A DNA stretch of 64,000 nucleotides, from contig NC_030823.1 of NCBI RefSeq assembly GCF_001704415.2, positions 72,168,458-72,232,457 on the forward strand, read 5' to 3'. The stretch is from Capra hircus (lineage: Eukaryota; Chordata; Mammalia; Artiodactyla; Bovidae). Both the position numbers and the translations under genes were made by a program. This document shows, piece after piece, positions 1-12,071 of the stretch (positions are counted from its first letter, which is position 1; every line of letters begins with the position of its first letter). A model generated the notes under the pieces. That model saw nothing but the letters and a program-made list of their open reading frames with translations, ran no database searches and was not told where the DNA came from.

Positions 1-64
1 GAATTGGGATGGCCCGAGAGAAGGTGGGTGATACAGCTGCCTTATAGAAGAATGGAGACAAGAA

Positions 65-115
<51 letters not shown>

Positions 116-548
116 ATTCCAGCAGGACATTAAGAAGATCTGGCTTGTGTCCCTGGCCCACAATAAGCATGCAGTGAATGTTTGTTGAACGATGATGAAT
201 GACTGCTGTAGAAGATATATCTAGATAGACTGAATTGGAATGAATACTAGGAATTAGCTGTGAAATTATTTTTCTCTTTCCTAAAAAGCAAGTGCAAAAC
301 AACAACAATAAAAAGTAGGTAAACAAGCCCCTCTTACCCCGCCCCCCCCGCCCCCAAAAGAATCCACAAGAAGAAAAACATCAGAACAAGTAACTGGCTA
401 AGGGAGACTCTATGATGACTGAGGAAGGAGGGGCTTCATTTAAATCAGCTTTCAGTGACCTTGAGCCCACCCAAGGCAGCAAGGCTGCTGCTGCCTTGCT
501 CCCGCAGCCCACCCGCTCCAGGGCAGTGTGTCCCTCAACATGGCCCAC
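1..548 (-). other. TRAF3IP3: TRAF3IP3 intron following the first coding exon (partial)
   Basis: This is the intron downstream of the donor at 548-547 (minus strand), running off the left edge. It holds the TG microsatellite at 66-113 and a C-rich run near 340-355. I see no further TRAF3IP3 exon in it. Confidence 0.7.
66..113. repeat. (TG)n microsatellite
   Basis: Twenty-four uninterrupted TG units. The His-Thr repeat frame that reads through it on the minus strand is an artefact of the repeat. Confidence 0.97.
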
Positions 549-890
549 CTGCTGTCTGGGGGAAGAGATCCTGTTGGCCCAAGACAAGGGCTCCTTGAGG
601 TCAGTGGCCTGGCCTATCCTGGAGGGGCCTGGCTCCCTGGCCGGCGGGCTCTTTGCTTCGCCTTTCTCCTCCACCTCCAGGTTCCTCCGTCTGAAAAACT
701 GCTGCTGGCGCGCTCTCCGGAGCTGTTCCCTTTGCTGGGTCCTCGGGGCCTTCCCCGCCAGGCGGCAAGTGGTCACGTTGGGGCGGCAGCGGCGGCTCTC
801 ACGGGTCTCCTGCCGGCGCTCGCTCTTAGCCTCGTAGCTCTCAGCCCACCGGGCCAAGCCAGGGGCAGGCCTGGGGTCTGGGCCGATCAT
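549..890 (-). CDS. TRAF3IP3: TRAF3IP3 (TRAF3-interacting JNK-activating modulator), first coding exon, partial gene
   Basis: The minus strand encodes 114 residues from an ATG at 890-888 to a splice donor (CAG|GTGGGC) just below 549. The peptide starts MIGPDPRPAPGLARWAESYE and continues with an Arg/Gln-rich segment (REQLRRARQQQFFRRRNLE) and ISSPRQQ. This closely follows the N-terminus of mammalian TRAF3IP3 (T3JAM) as I know it, including the exon end at Gln before the next Val. The family protein is about 550 residues, largely coiled coil with a C-terminal membrane anchor. It binds TRAF3, modulates JNK and MAVS signalling, and is mainly lymphoid. Only the basic N-terminus is here; the coiled coil and anchor lie left of position 1. 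A pyrimidine-rich tract ending in CAG at 951 suggests the exon starts at 950, giving a 60-nt 5' UTR segment. The open frame continues past the donor, but that part does not resemble the protein and is intron. TRAF3IP3 lies downstream of HSD11B1 in the same orientation, as in human. Confidence 0.9.
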
Positions 891-2087
891 GATGACCTCC
901 CGAGCACCTGTTGTTGCTTGGCTTCCAGTTCCTGGAATAGCTGCCCGGGTCTGCCCAGTGCCAAGAGGGAGGCAAAGGGGAGGGGTCAGGAGATGGGCAG
1001 AAAATGACCACCTCTCTAGATGAGGGGGCAGAAATAGCACCGTGTCCCATACATGTGGGTTGAAAACTGAGGCGGGGTGATGTCACGCGGGGATTCGGGA
1101 CTTCTGGGTCCAGTCTCTCGACTAATCTCTGCTCTTCTCTGGCCTCTGCCTCCCCTTCTGTAAAGTGGCGAGATTCCTCTGGCTGCCACTTCTTCCTTGA
1201 CCGAACATCTCAGCCTGCCTCCAAGTTAGGGGAACATGAGAAATAATTGATAAAAATCACCAAAAGCCTATAGCCCTTTGGATGGCGGATGTGGACGTGT
1301 GCCTTTTCCAGGAACTTCTAGAGAAGCAGTTAAATTGGCTCCCTCTTCCCCAATCTAAAAGGAAGGCCAGCATCTTTATGCTCTCTTGGCCTAGTTACTA
1401 AAGTACTAATAGGCGAGTGACTTTTCTCGAGCCCTGGACAGACAGCCAGACCCTGCAAGGTGCAGCCTTGAGCAGCACCTTTAGCAGCTGGCTCTCGAGC
1501 CTAGCTCTGGGCATGGTTTAGGAGGGAAACCCTGCACTATTGCCTCCAGGCGTGGGGTCCTGACATCGGTCCCTTGACATTCCACTCCTGGCCCAATAAA
1601 CTGAGCTCTGATTCTCAGGTTCAGATCAACCCAAATCAGTATTGGCTGGGCACCTGTCCGTTACCGGCCAAAAGCCATTTCAGAGCTTTCAGCTCCGTAT
1701 CTCTTGAAGCAGAGGGTCCCTTTGCTTTCTGGAATCCCCTCTCTGTTAGGGCTAAGTGTGGCGGCATGCCTGCTTTCCTTAGTCCAGAGATTGTGTCTTC
1801 TGCAACCACGTGGGTTATACCTAAATAAGGCTGTGTTTCAAAAATGAAACAGAAGTAAACAAGCAAACTCAGTAACCAGAAGTGCCTAGGTAACCGGGCT
1901 TGGTGTAGAGGCCACACTTGCTGTGCCTTCACACCTCACCTGCTTGCTCACATCACCCCAGCCCTCGCCCCTCCTTCCTGCCCTGTGCCCTGCTGTCTCT
2001 TTCCTACTCTCCCTTGCCTACCTTGTGCCACTTTGTCTGTTCTCCCAGAACCCTCGGGCAGCTTGGCTAAATTGGGCTGGACTCAGG

Positions 2088-2286
2088 GCTTCCCTGGTGG
2101 CTCAGCTGGTAAAGAACCCACCTGCGGTGCGGGAGACCTGGGTTCGATCCCTGGTTTGGAAAGATCCCCCTGGAGAAGAAAATGGCTACCCACTCCAGTA
2201 TTGTGGCCTGAAGAATTAATTTCATGGACTGCATAGTCTTATCAGGTCGCAAAGAGCTGGACATGACTGAGCAACTTTCACTTTGG
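2088..2286 (+). repeat. Bov-tA SINE
   Basis: Starts with the tRNA-derived head GCTTCCCTGGTGGCTCAG, has a B-box (GGTTCGATCC), and continues into the Bov-A part ending GACTGAGCAACTTTCAC. It is full length and pecoran-specific. Confidence 0.9.
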
Positions 2287-3065
2287 CTGAGCTGGATTCT
2301 GAGCCCTGGAAATTCTGGTCCCTGTCTCCACTGGTCCCTGGAGTCAGCCCAGAAACTCACGAAGGGAGGGGGACTTCCCCTTACAGCTGCTGCTTCTGTC
2401 CATCCATGGCCTCACTCCCCACTGCCTTAGGAACCTAGTTCCTGCATCATAGATCAGAGAAGGGTGTCTCAGCTTCAGCCTGCAGGCATTTGCCGGCTCT
2501 GGCCCCTTGGGTCTGTCTATAGGTCAGACAGACTCAACAGGTAGCAGCTTCTCTGCCCTTATCATTGGCACACCTCTGCACCTCCCAGCTCAGTCTGGAA
2601 CTCTCTGCAGGATTCTTGCTCTCTCTCTGTGATCATGCCATTCCTTCTCGGGGGTCATGGGTGGGGCAGGCTCACACCCTGAGAGGGGGGGTCTTTCGTG
2701 GTCAGGCCCTGTCCGCTCTCTGGTGCCTGACTCTCCAGGCGTGGAGGGGGCATCCTCTGGTCTCGGGCAGCGCTGAACCCCAGCAGAACTGTGAAGTTGT
2801 CAGTGCCCGTCCGCTCGTCCTGTCCCTGGGTGCCTCTCGCCTTTCTGTAGGCTTTCCTCCTCGCTCCTACTCTGCAGGGTCCCCTTCACGTCCCACCTAC
2901 CAGTTTCTCCATTTAAAGCTTAGGAAAGGATCTGAGAGGCCCATTCCTATTACATTAAGAATGACTGGATGTGCAGGTAAACTCCATATTCAGAAGCTAT
3001 GCTCGTGGTGTCCCAGGCCATCGGCCCTGGTTATTCTTCCGTAGATAGGGGAAGCGAGGACCCCT

Positions 3066-3290
3066 GGCCATGGGCTCAGACTGTGTGGATGCCTGTCCTG
3101 GCCCTGCTGCTGACCACTCGTGTGGTCAGTTTTTGAAAAACTATTGATTGTCTTTGTGTCTCTGTCTCCTCATTTGTAAAGTGGGAACCTGCCTCCTAAG
3201 GTTATGAGGCTTAAAGAGAAAATGCATGCTAAGCGTCAGGGACATAACACACAATAAATGTTAGCTTTTTATAATAACATTATTATTACT
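3066..3290 (+). repeat. MIR SINE remnant
   Basis: The core (TCATTTGTAAAGTGGGAACC) and the 3' part (CACACAATAAATGTTAGC) match the ancient MIR layout. Confidence 0.75.
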
Positions 3291-5095
3291 CCCGTTCTCC
3301 GGATCTTGGATATTGAAGACTCAGTGCTATAAGACAGAGATTCCAAGGTAACCTAGCACTCCAGGACCCAGAATGCCCAGTCCTCCAATCCCCCCCGCCC
3401 CCTTCCTCTTTGAGGGGTATTGTTTACCCCACGGAAGGGATGCTGGTCCCGGGTTGAGACCATATTTACTGTTGCTCTGTTCATCTGATTTCTGGGTGTG
3501 GGCTACAGAGAGAAAGGGCTGCCTTGTGGTCTACAAACAGTCACCATCTCAGTTAGGCCCGGCAGAAAGGCAAAGGAGAGAGTGAAGAATTGGTGTACGG
3601 CCTGCCTGCCTCCCACCTTTAAAAGATGGGGCGCTAGATCCCCTCCCTGTGTGGTTCCAGGGTATCCCTCAGGCTTCATAGAGGAGGCCAGGGAGAACAC
3701 TCCCGCCTCCTCCAGCTGTGAAGAGCAGAGGGCTGGGGAGGGGAGATAAGTGTACAGGCTTTGCCTGCACAGGTTCGTTGAAACACGTGGCTGCCCTGCT
3801 TTACTTCCTGGGGGGCAGACGTTGACACCTGTTGCCCAAGCTGGGGGTGGCAGTAGAAAAGGCTCCTCAGGGAAGGAGGAGACCCTCCCGGACCCCAGAC
3901 TCTCACAGCAGGGGGATTTGGTGTGGCACAGCTGGGTAGAATCATCCCAGCTTTCCGGCAGGTCTCAACTATTCTGATCGGCGCTAAACACAGGCAGCCA
4001 TGTGGATGGCTGACTGACAGAGATGGGCTGTGGGAGAAAAAGGAACTGCTCCCCGTGTAGTTCAAAGAGAGGTCACTGGGCCACTGCCCAGGCAGCCCTT
4101 GGCAGCTTGACAGGCCTCAGCTGGAGCTCTGGGAAGAGGTGGTACTGGCCCGGGGGGGCTGTCCTCGGTGCCCCCGTGGAGGTCAGGGCGCTGCCCTCAC
4201 CGGACAGTGCTTTGTCGCTGCCCTTCCCGGTCTTGGCTCCTACTTCCCGGCTGCGTGTGTGATGAGTGGCCTCCTGCGTGAATGAATGGTCAGACCTTCC
4301 TAGTCCAGAGCTCTCAGCACGAGCTAGGAGCGAAGGGCCTGCAGCCACACCGCTGGGAAGGCAGCTGGGTGCTACGGGGTCCCTGTGGGGAGGGAGCTGT
4401 TAAGTGTACGGCCTGTCCTTGGGCGCCTGCATCCTCAGTCGTCTGACTCCCAGCTCGTCTCATCCAATGGATGGAGCAGAGGACGCTGGGAGCCGGGCCT
4501 CTGGAGACCAACACGGGACACTTCCCTGGTTCCCCACATCAAACACTCAGACCACCGGAGTGGACAAGGTCTCCCCATTCAGCCCAGGGAAGCTGGCAGA
4601 CAGCGTCTTCCGCCCCACCCCAGAGTTGGAGGTCCCCAACCTGGATGCAGAAGCCTTCTCCTTCTCAGTTACCTGAGGTCCCAGGCTCCAACCCCAGCAG
4701 CTCAGGAAAGAATCCCAGCTCCTGGGCAGGTCTCGGCTGTGGTCTCCAAAGGGGCAAGATCTCAATCCATGGCTCGGGGCCCCCTGAGCATTTCCCTTCC
4801 TGGTACTGTCTTTCTTTTTGCACAGCAGCCTTGCTGAAACAGGAAACAGACAAAGCCACAGCACTTGCTCACCCCAGTTCCTCTCTCTTGCTCTCTGGCA
4901 CGATCAGAGGGGCCCCTAAACCCTTGAGGCCTCCAGGGCCGAGCTCAGGAGCTCCTCCCACCGGCGGGCACCCCAACCGCCCTTTCTCTTCTTATTTGAT
5001 TGGTCTGAACTCTCGGACTGTTTCACATCAAAATTCCCTTTCCAGGATTAGACAAAGATGAATCTCTGGGTCAGATACAAACCTTGCAACTTGCA

Positions 5096-5570
5096 GGGCT
5101 AGAAGAGAGACACAGACATAAAGAACAACCTATGGACACAGTGTGGAAAGGAGAGCGTGGGACGAATTGACAAAGTGGGATTGATATATATATATACACT
5201 GCTGCTGCTGCTGCTAAGTCACTTCAGTCGTGTCTGTCTCTATGTGACCCCATAGACGGCAGCCCACCAGGCTCCCCCGTCCCTGGGATTTTCCAGGCAA
5301 GAGTACTGGAGTGGGGTGCCATTGCCTTCTCCGGTATATATACACTACCAAATGTAAAATAGCTAGCTAGTGGGAGCCTGCTGTAAAGCAGAGGGAGCTC
5401 AGCTTGGTGCTCTGTGATGACCTAGAGGGGTGGGATGGAGGCGTGGGTTGGGGAGGGAGCCTCAAGAGGGAGAGAATGTATGTAAACACAGAGCTGATTC
5501 ATGTTTTAGTACAGTAGAAACCAACACAACATTGTAAAGCAATTATACTCCAATTAAATTAAAAAAAGGA
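5096..5570 (+). repeat. L1 3' end, interrupted by a Bov-A SINE
   Basis: Typical artiodactyl L1 3' UTR text (ACAGACATAAAG, later TTGTAAAGCAATTATACTCC) is followed by an A-rich end. The element is split by the SINE at 5201-5334, with TATATATACACT duplicated at 5189-5200 and 5335-5346. Confidence 0.8.
5201..5334 (-). repeat. Bov-A monomer SINE inside L1
   Basis: A (CTG)n head is followed by the Bov-A core (GTGACCCCATAGACGGCAG) and TTCTCCGG. It is flanked by the 12-bp duplication TATATATACACT. Confidence 0.9.
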
Positions 5571-8138
5571 TTCAAATCTTGTAGTTTCTACAAAGGGGGA
5601 AAAAGATCTTTTTCATCCACAAAAGAGGTTCCCAGTGTAGGTTTTTGTCTGTATCAGGTAGTTTTCTGTGTAAGGATTTTCTCTTCCCTTTAGTTACCTC
5701 TTCTCCATCGTGGTATCATAAAGAGGTTCTGCTCCTCTAAAGTACTGATATTTCTGCAGAACTCTTGAAATGAGGCCAGCTCTGAATTTGCTTCTTTCTG
5801 AAGCAATGGGATCGGAGACAGGGGATAGGGGAAGGTGAAAAGATGACTGTTGATTTATTGGGGAATAAAGGGAGCAATAGCAGGCAGAATCTTATGAGAA
5901 TTTCCTAGTCCCCTGAACTAGGAAATTTGGGGGAAAACTAAAAGAAATTTGTCTGTGTGCCTTAAAAGGGAACTATTACAAATGCAATAATCAGGAAATT
6001 CCCAAGAAGTTCAGGGTAACATGATGGAGAGGGGACCGGCTTGGGACAAGTTAACTGAGTAGCTTTGTAGGCTTGTGCAATTCACCGTGTCTGAATGGTC
6101 CATTCACTGTCTGAATGCATGATTTATGTGGCTCCCACGAAGTCCAAGACTTCACATGCGAGGCACGTAATGAGCCTTTTAAGCAGCTGTGATAAGGTAA
6201 CAATTAGCAGCAGGCTGGGAGTGTATCACAGCCTTCTTGGTCGCCTACTACTGCCTCCACTCTCTGAGGAGAAAAAGAACAAGGAGTAGGCAGAGAAGCG
6301 TGCTGAGGATGGGTTCTCAGGCATGGAGACTGACATTTCCTCCGGAGGAGAGACAACTGCCTGAGATCCTGTGCCTGACCCATGGAGATGGGAGTGAGGA
6401 CAGAGGGGTTGAGGAGCCCAAGACAGCAGGATAAGAGAATGTTATGGATGTAGAAATGTGAGAGGTTCTGGGATTTTAGGGCATAAGAACATGAGAGAGG
6501 ACAGATGATGGCAGTAGGAGTTCCTGTGGGCCAGCTCTTTGGGTTCCACTGAAAGAAATGAGTATGAAGATTGAAATCTCCTTTAGGGCTATGCATGCAC
6601 TGGGGTGGGCTTCCCTGGTGGCTCAGACAGTAAAGAATCTGCCTGCAAAGCAGGAGCCCTGGGTTCGATCCCTGGGTTGGGAAGATCTGCTGGGGAAGGG
6701 AATGGCTACTGATTCCCGTATTCTTGCCTGGGAAATCCCATGGACAGAGGAACCTGGCAGGCTACTGTCCATCGGGTCACAAAGAGTCAGATGCGGCTAA
6801 GCACAGCACAACACAGAGGTAGATACTTTAATAGTCTAATCCATAGATAGTCTAACCTTTAGCCTCCTCTGCCTGAGGGTTCCCTTCCTTTGGTGTGGGT
6901 TAGTGAGGAGGAGGATGTAGGTCAGGCCCCTGTTGAGTTGATCACCTAGCATTTCCTGGTCAGCATTCTGTGCTTTTCCTCACTGTTTCCAGGTCCCTTT
7001 GTTGAAGGTCAAATCCTGAACTTTGGAACATGATCTCCTTGATGGATGCTGAGCCCTCTCTGGGCTCCCTTGAAGGGATAAACACAGGATAGGAAAACAC
7101 TTTGCTTTACCCTTCACAACATCACACGGGAATGTGTAGGACTATCAGATTTTATAGTAGGATTGGGGTAACAAAAGGGAATCCCAATTTTGAAAGAGAA
7201 AAATTTAAACTGTATATTAATGACTTTTCCCATACTCCAAGAAACAGCACTAAGAAGTTAACCCTCTATAGGCCCCCTCCCCACCCCCCCACCCCTCGCC
7301 ATGGGAGCTGCTAGTTCTAATCTTTTCCCCCACTTCCACCCTTCTGGATGACATCCTATTCATTTTTTGGGAAATGGCAACCTTGTTCATAAGTGGTTCT
7401 TGCCTCAGAATTGTACCCCATGCACCCTCCAACAATTTCTCAGCAATGCATTCCTCAAGTCTAAGTTATTCATTTTAGAATAAGGTCATGGACATTGAAT
7501 AGCATAGTACCTGGTGGACTTGGCAGTCCACATTCTGCAGAAGGTGGCTGGAGTGTGTGGTGGGGGGAGTTTGGAACTCCAAGTCCTGCAGATCAGTCCT
7601 GTGGACATACTTGTCTGCTCGCATGCAAATCCTCCACGGTGCAGACTCTCCTCTTTAGTCTTCCAAGTCTGTTGCTGGTACCTGTTTAATCAGATGTCCA
7701 TATAGACGTCCCAAGGACAAATACTCATTCTCAGAGATGACACAGTCTAAAGTCATCAGGAGAAAATAAATATTTTCTTAACTCCTCCATTTGCAAGCCT
7801 GCCTCTTCAGTAGTTACAACTTCATGTTCGTGGCAGGACAGAATTCTCAATCCTCTTTGGTTGCTTTCTGTTATCATTGTTGATAGAGGACCTTTATCTG
7901 CAATAAAACCTCCAAGTTATGCTGTAAGAAATGATCAATACTGGTGTGAGATTCATCTATTTTATAGGGAATCTGAAAGGCTTAACCCTAAGACACAACT
8001 AACTGCGGATTCATTCTTGTGGGTTCAAGTGCTGAGCAGGAAACAAGTTACTCATCCAAGGCTCCAGAGAAGCACCATGTCACTGGCTTTGACCTAGAAG
8101 GGCCCAGACAGGATACAGCTTCAAGCCTGGGATAGGAT
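5571..8138. other. Mostly unique intergenic DNA
   Basis: Only one element, the Bov-tA at 6607-6818, is recognised. No exon, RNA gene or convincing promoter was seen. Confidence 0.5.
6607..6818 (+). repeat. Bov-tA SINE
   Basis: Head GGGCTTCCCTGGTGGCTCAG, B-box GGTTCGATCC, and a tail with CAAAGAGTCAGATGCGGC. Full length. Confidence 0.9.
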
Positions 8139-8143
8139 AGTGT

Positions 8144-8175
<32 letters not shown>

Positions 8176-8176
8176 T
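8139..8176. repeat. (TG)n microsatellite, interrupted
   Basis: About 18 TG units with one TTTG interruption near the start. Confidence 0.9.
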
Positions 8177-8566
8177 AGAATGGACAGATAGAAAAGCAAA
8201 GAGGAAGGTAGGCCAGAAAAGAAAGGCCTGCCAGACACCAACCTCTAGACTAGAAGGAAAAACTGTGTTAATCTTTACAGCAATTTAGTTTCTCCCTTTA
8301 TAATCCACTTCAGATTATATCCCTTTAGGCCTGCCAGAGTAGAAAATAAGGCTTATCCCTGAGTCAAATATCACCATGACTTGCCCCCTAGGTATGTCAT
8401 TCCCTGTTCTGAACTTTAAAATGTACTGCCTTTTCTCAATTAAAAAGCACTGCCCTCCTCTCTCCAGGGGGAGTTGTCCAGTAACAAGACTCTGAGAACT
8501 CCTAGCTTATCACTAGAAAGTCACCCCACTTTTTAAAAAACAATCTACTTAACGTAAACTACTGAG

Positions 8567-8797
8567 CTGCTGCTGCTGCTGCTGCTGCTAAGTCGCTTCA
8601 GTTGTGTCCAACTCTGTGAGACCCCATAGATGGCAGCCCACCAGGCTCCCCCGTCCCTGGGATTCTCCAGGCAAGAACACTGGAGTGGGTTGCCATTTCC
8701 TTCTTCAATGCATGAAAGTGAAAATGGAAAGTGAAGTCGCTCAGTCGTGTCCGACTCTTAGCGACCCCATGGATTGCAGCCCACCAGGCTCCTCTAC
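8567..8797 (-). repeat. Bov-A2 SINE (dimer, second unit truncated)
   Basis: (CTG)n, then two Bov-A units joined by CAATGCATGAAAGTGAAAA. The second unit stops after CCACCAGGCTCCTCTACC. Confidence 0.9.
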
Positions 8798-9050
8798 CAA
8801 AAGTCATTTAAGAAAAAATAGAAATATGAAGCTTCTGTTCCTTAAAACATGCTTTCATTTACTTTACTTCATTTATGTATTGTTTTTTTCACAATAGCCT
8901 ACCTTTGTCTTAAGCCAAGAATTCTGAGAGCCTCAGCAAGAGTAGCTGCGCTCCCCAGTGCTATAATTCCAGAGACGTTTGCTCTCTCATAAAACTAGGT
9001 TATTTAATAGTGTTATCCTCTTTCTGAAACTGGCAGTTTTCCTTCCTGGT

Positions 9051-9518
9051 TTCAGTTCAGTTCAATCACTCAGTCGTGTCCGACTCTGCGACTTCATGAA
9101 TTGCAGCACGCCAGCCTTCCCTGTCCATCACCAACTCCTCGAGTTGGTGATGCCATCCAGCCATCTTATCCTCTGTCTTCCCCTTCTCCTCCTGCCCCCA
9201 ATCCCTTCCAGCATCAGAGTCTTTTCCAATGAGTCAACTCTTCACATGAGGTGGCCAAAGTACTGGAGTTTCAGCTTTAGCATCAGTCCTTCCAAAGAAC
9301 ACCCAGGACCGATCTCCTTTAGAATGGACTGGTTGGATCTCCCTGCAGTCCAAGGAACTCTCAAGAGTCTTCTCCAATGACACAGTTCAAAAGCATCAAT
9401 TTTTTGGTGCTCAGCTTCCTTCACAGTCCAACTCTCACATCCATACATGACCACTGGAAAAACCATACCCTTGACTAGACAGACCTTTGTTGGCAAAGTA
9501 ATGTCTCTGCTTTTGAAC
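9051..9518 (-). repeat. BovB (RTE) LINE 3' end, left arm of an inverted pair
   Basis: Begins with the (TTCAG)n end of BovB on the + strand and runs into the C-terminal reverse-transcriptase ORF region. The minus strand reads VMYGCESWTVK and YFGHLM. It is head-to-head with the copy at 9633-10100. Confidence 0.93.
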
Positions 9519-9632
9519 TGTCATTATTTTTTGGCCACAGCTTCAGTTAAATGATCTCAATTATTTTGCAGATGGCCTGACATTCCAAACTATAATATGC
9601 TCCAGAGCCTTTTCTATAAACCTTGTACGTTT

Positions 9633-10100
9633 CTTTGCCAACAAAGGTCCGTCTAGTCAAGGCTATGGTTTTTCCAGTGGTCATGTATGGATGTGAAAGT
9701 TGGACTGTGAAGAAAGTTGGGCACCAAAGAATTGATGCTTTTGAACTGTGGTGTTGGAGAAGACTCTTGAGAGTCCCTTGGACTGCAAGGAGATCCAACC
9801 AGTCCATTCTGAAGATCAGTCCTGGGATTTCTTTGGAAGGAATGATGCTAAAGCTGAACTCCAATACTTTGGCCACCTCATGCGAAGAGTTGACTCATTG
9901 GAAAAGACTCTGATGCTAGGAGGGATTGGGGGCAGAAGGAGAAGGGGGCAACAGAGGATAAGATGGCTGGATGGCATCACCGACTCAATGGACATGAGTT
10001 TGAGTGAACTCCGGGAGTTGGTGATGAACAGGGAGGCCTGGCGTGCTGCGATTCATGGGGTCGCAAAGAGTTGGACACAACTGAGCGAATGATCTGAACT
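9633..10100 (+). repeat. BovB LINE 3' end, right arm of an inverted pair
   Basis: Encodes VMYGCESWTVKK, RRLLRVPWTARRSNQSIL and VAKSWTQLSE, then ends near GATCTGAACT. It covers nearly the same part of BovB as 9051-9518 but in the opposite orientation, across a 114-bp spacer. A frameshift occurs near 9815, where one codon of the usual KEISPG is disturbed. Confidence 0.93.
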
Positions 10101-10934
10101 ATACATTTCTCCCCTTACCTTTCTGATCTGTTTTATACTCAGCACAATCTATTATCCATAACCAAGAATATTTGAGCTGATGCTGTAAAACCACCCCAGG
10201 CTGGTCTCACCAGAGCGCTGACATGTTACGTTGCTGTCAGCCTGTTCTGCAGAGAGCATTCCAGGAACCTGAAGACTAGTAATGAAGCCAGGTTGGTGGA
10301 TAAAAGGGTCTGAAAGCATTCCGATTTCCTTTCATTTTCTTTTCAGTTTTAGAAAAGTGGTAATCTGATAGCCCTTAAAAGAAAGACCTCATCTTACAAC
10401 CCAAACAAATTCATTTCATATTTTTCACATTCCCTTCTACTTTTGGCCTGTATGCACCCATCTTTTTTTTTTTAAACACATATTTTGTGTCATAGATCTA
10501 CAGTTATGTGTTTGCTTTCTACTTGATACTGTGTTAAAACTAGTTTTCCTGTTTTTACCTTTTTTTCACATTTTTACTTTTTCGCGTTGTCACGATCTTT
10601 CATAATGTTGTTGGTGCTCTACGATCTGTTTAATAATTTCCTTACTATTGGATGGTAGCTATGCCTCCCTAGCATTGCTCAGGGTAATGATTAACCACTG
10701 GTTAATACAATTTAATAGACATAAGGAAAAAAAACATGAGTTATAATAATTTTCTATAATTGCGATGATAAATTCAGAACTGGGGTAACGTTCAACTTGG
10801 GAACAAGATTGTGTATCACAGCTGACACCGCCTCTCCAGGGCTGTTGCTCACTGGGAAGTACTTTTCCCTGAACGGCAGCCCAGGGCAATACAGCAACAG
10901 GGGTACTCCAGGTAGGGCTGCCGGAGTTGTAAGC
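10101..10934. other. AT-rich intergenic DNA
   Basis: No element is recognised with confidence. Short T and A runs are present, and no coding signal. Confidence 0.45.
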
Positions 10935-11064
10935 CTGGCTTCACCTTTGCTGCCTGTTTCGGTGTAGTGAATTACTTTACCCCTTTACCTCTCAGTTTCC
11001 TCCTCTGTAAAATGACTGTAATGATGGGATTATCCAAGGATTACATGATCTAACACTTAACATG
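10935..11064 (+). repeat. MIR SINE, 5' portion (split by BovB)
   Basis: TTTCCTCCTCTGTAAAATGA and TCTAACACTTAACATG match MIR. The expected continuation, CATAAATGTTAGCTGT, appears only after the BovB, at 11760-11775. Confidence 0.7.
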
Positions 11065-11754
11065 TTCAGTTCAGTTCAGTTCAGTCGCTCAGTCGTGTCC
11101 AACTCTTTGCGACCCCATGAATCGCAGCACGCCAGGCCTCCCTGTTCATCACCATCTCCTGGAGTTCACTCAGACTCACGTCCATCGAGTCCATGATGTC
11201 ATCCAGCCATCTCATCCTCTGTCGTCCCCTTCTCCTCCTGCCCCCAATCCCTCCTAGCATCAGTCTTTTCCAATGAGTCAACTCTTCGCATGAGGTGGCC
11301 AAAGTACTGGAGTTTCAGCTTTAGCATCTTTCCTTCCAAAGAAATCCCAGGGCTGATCTCCTTCAGAATGGACTGGTTGGATCTCCTTGCAGTCCAAGGG
11401 ACTCTCAAGAGTCTTCCCCAACACCACAGTTCAGAAACATCAACTCTTCAGCACTCAGCCTTCTTCACAGTCCAACTCTCATATCCATACATGACCACAG
11501 GAAAAACCATAGCCTTGACTAGATGGACCTTAGTTGGCAAAGTAATGTCTCTGCTTTTATCTAGGTTGGTCATAACTTTCCTTCCAAGGAGTAAGCGTCT
11601 TTTAATTTCATGGCTGCAGTCACCATCTGCAGTGATTTTGGAGCCCAAAAAATAAAGTCTGACACTGTTTCCACTGTTTCCCCATCTATTTCCCATGAAG
11701 TGATGGGACCGGATGCCATGATCTTCGTTTTCTGAATGTTGAGCTTTAAGCCAA
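11065..11754 (-). repeat. BovB LINE 3' end (about 690 bp)
   Basis: Runs from the (TTCAG)n terminus to the GLKLNIQ region of the RT ORF. The frame is broken in several places, for example at 11560 where the usual DSI.. segment is missing. Confidence 0.93.
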
Positions 11755-12071
11755 CACTCCATAAATGTTAGCTGTCAGTACTCTTTTAGCTCTTGTGACC
11801 TATTGACGGATGCGATGAGTCCTCACTTGGACCTGCAGTTGTATGAGTATGAAGGAGTGTTTTAGTGAAACACTAAATTATCTGATATAATTTCCAATTA
11901 TATCTACTGGGAAAAATGTTTAAAACTATCAAAAGGTTAATCAGGTTAATTAAACATTAAAAGGTTAATGTTTAAACTATCAAAAGGTTAACTACCAAAC
12001 TTCAAAAGGTTAATAAACACGTGACACCTGTCCATCCATGAAATGATGGCAAAAATTAAAATATGTAACTT

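Larger units (their letters stand above)
951..5095. other. Region 5' of the TRAF3IP3 coding exon, mostly unique sequence
   Basis: Apart from the Bov-tA at 2088-2286 and the MIR at 3066-3290, this is non-repetitive, moderately GC-rich DNA. It should contain intron sequence and possibly 5' non-coding exons and the promoter of TRAF3IP3, but I cannot place them. Open frames at 2565-3044, 4385-4837 and 4471-5061 resemble no family I know and are probably chance frames in GC-rich sequence. Confidence 0.5.

Noticed and set aside
381..1040. The whole 219-codon minus-strand frame as one gene
   Set aside because: Only 549-890 matches TRAF3IP3. The upstream part is 5' UTR or intron and the part beyond 549 reads past a splice donor.
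2088..2286. tRNA-like A/B box sequences as tRNA genes
   Set aside because: They are the heads of tRNA-derived SINEs; no intact cloverleaf is expected, and the Bov-A body follows.
2565..3044. 159-codon + strand frame
   Set aside because: No known family, no splice context, and GC-rich chance frames are common here.
4385..5061. Overlapping long frames on both strands
   Set aside because: Mutually overlapping frames of biased composition with no recognisable domain.
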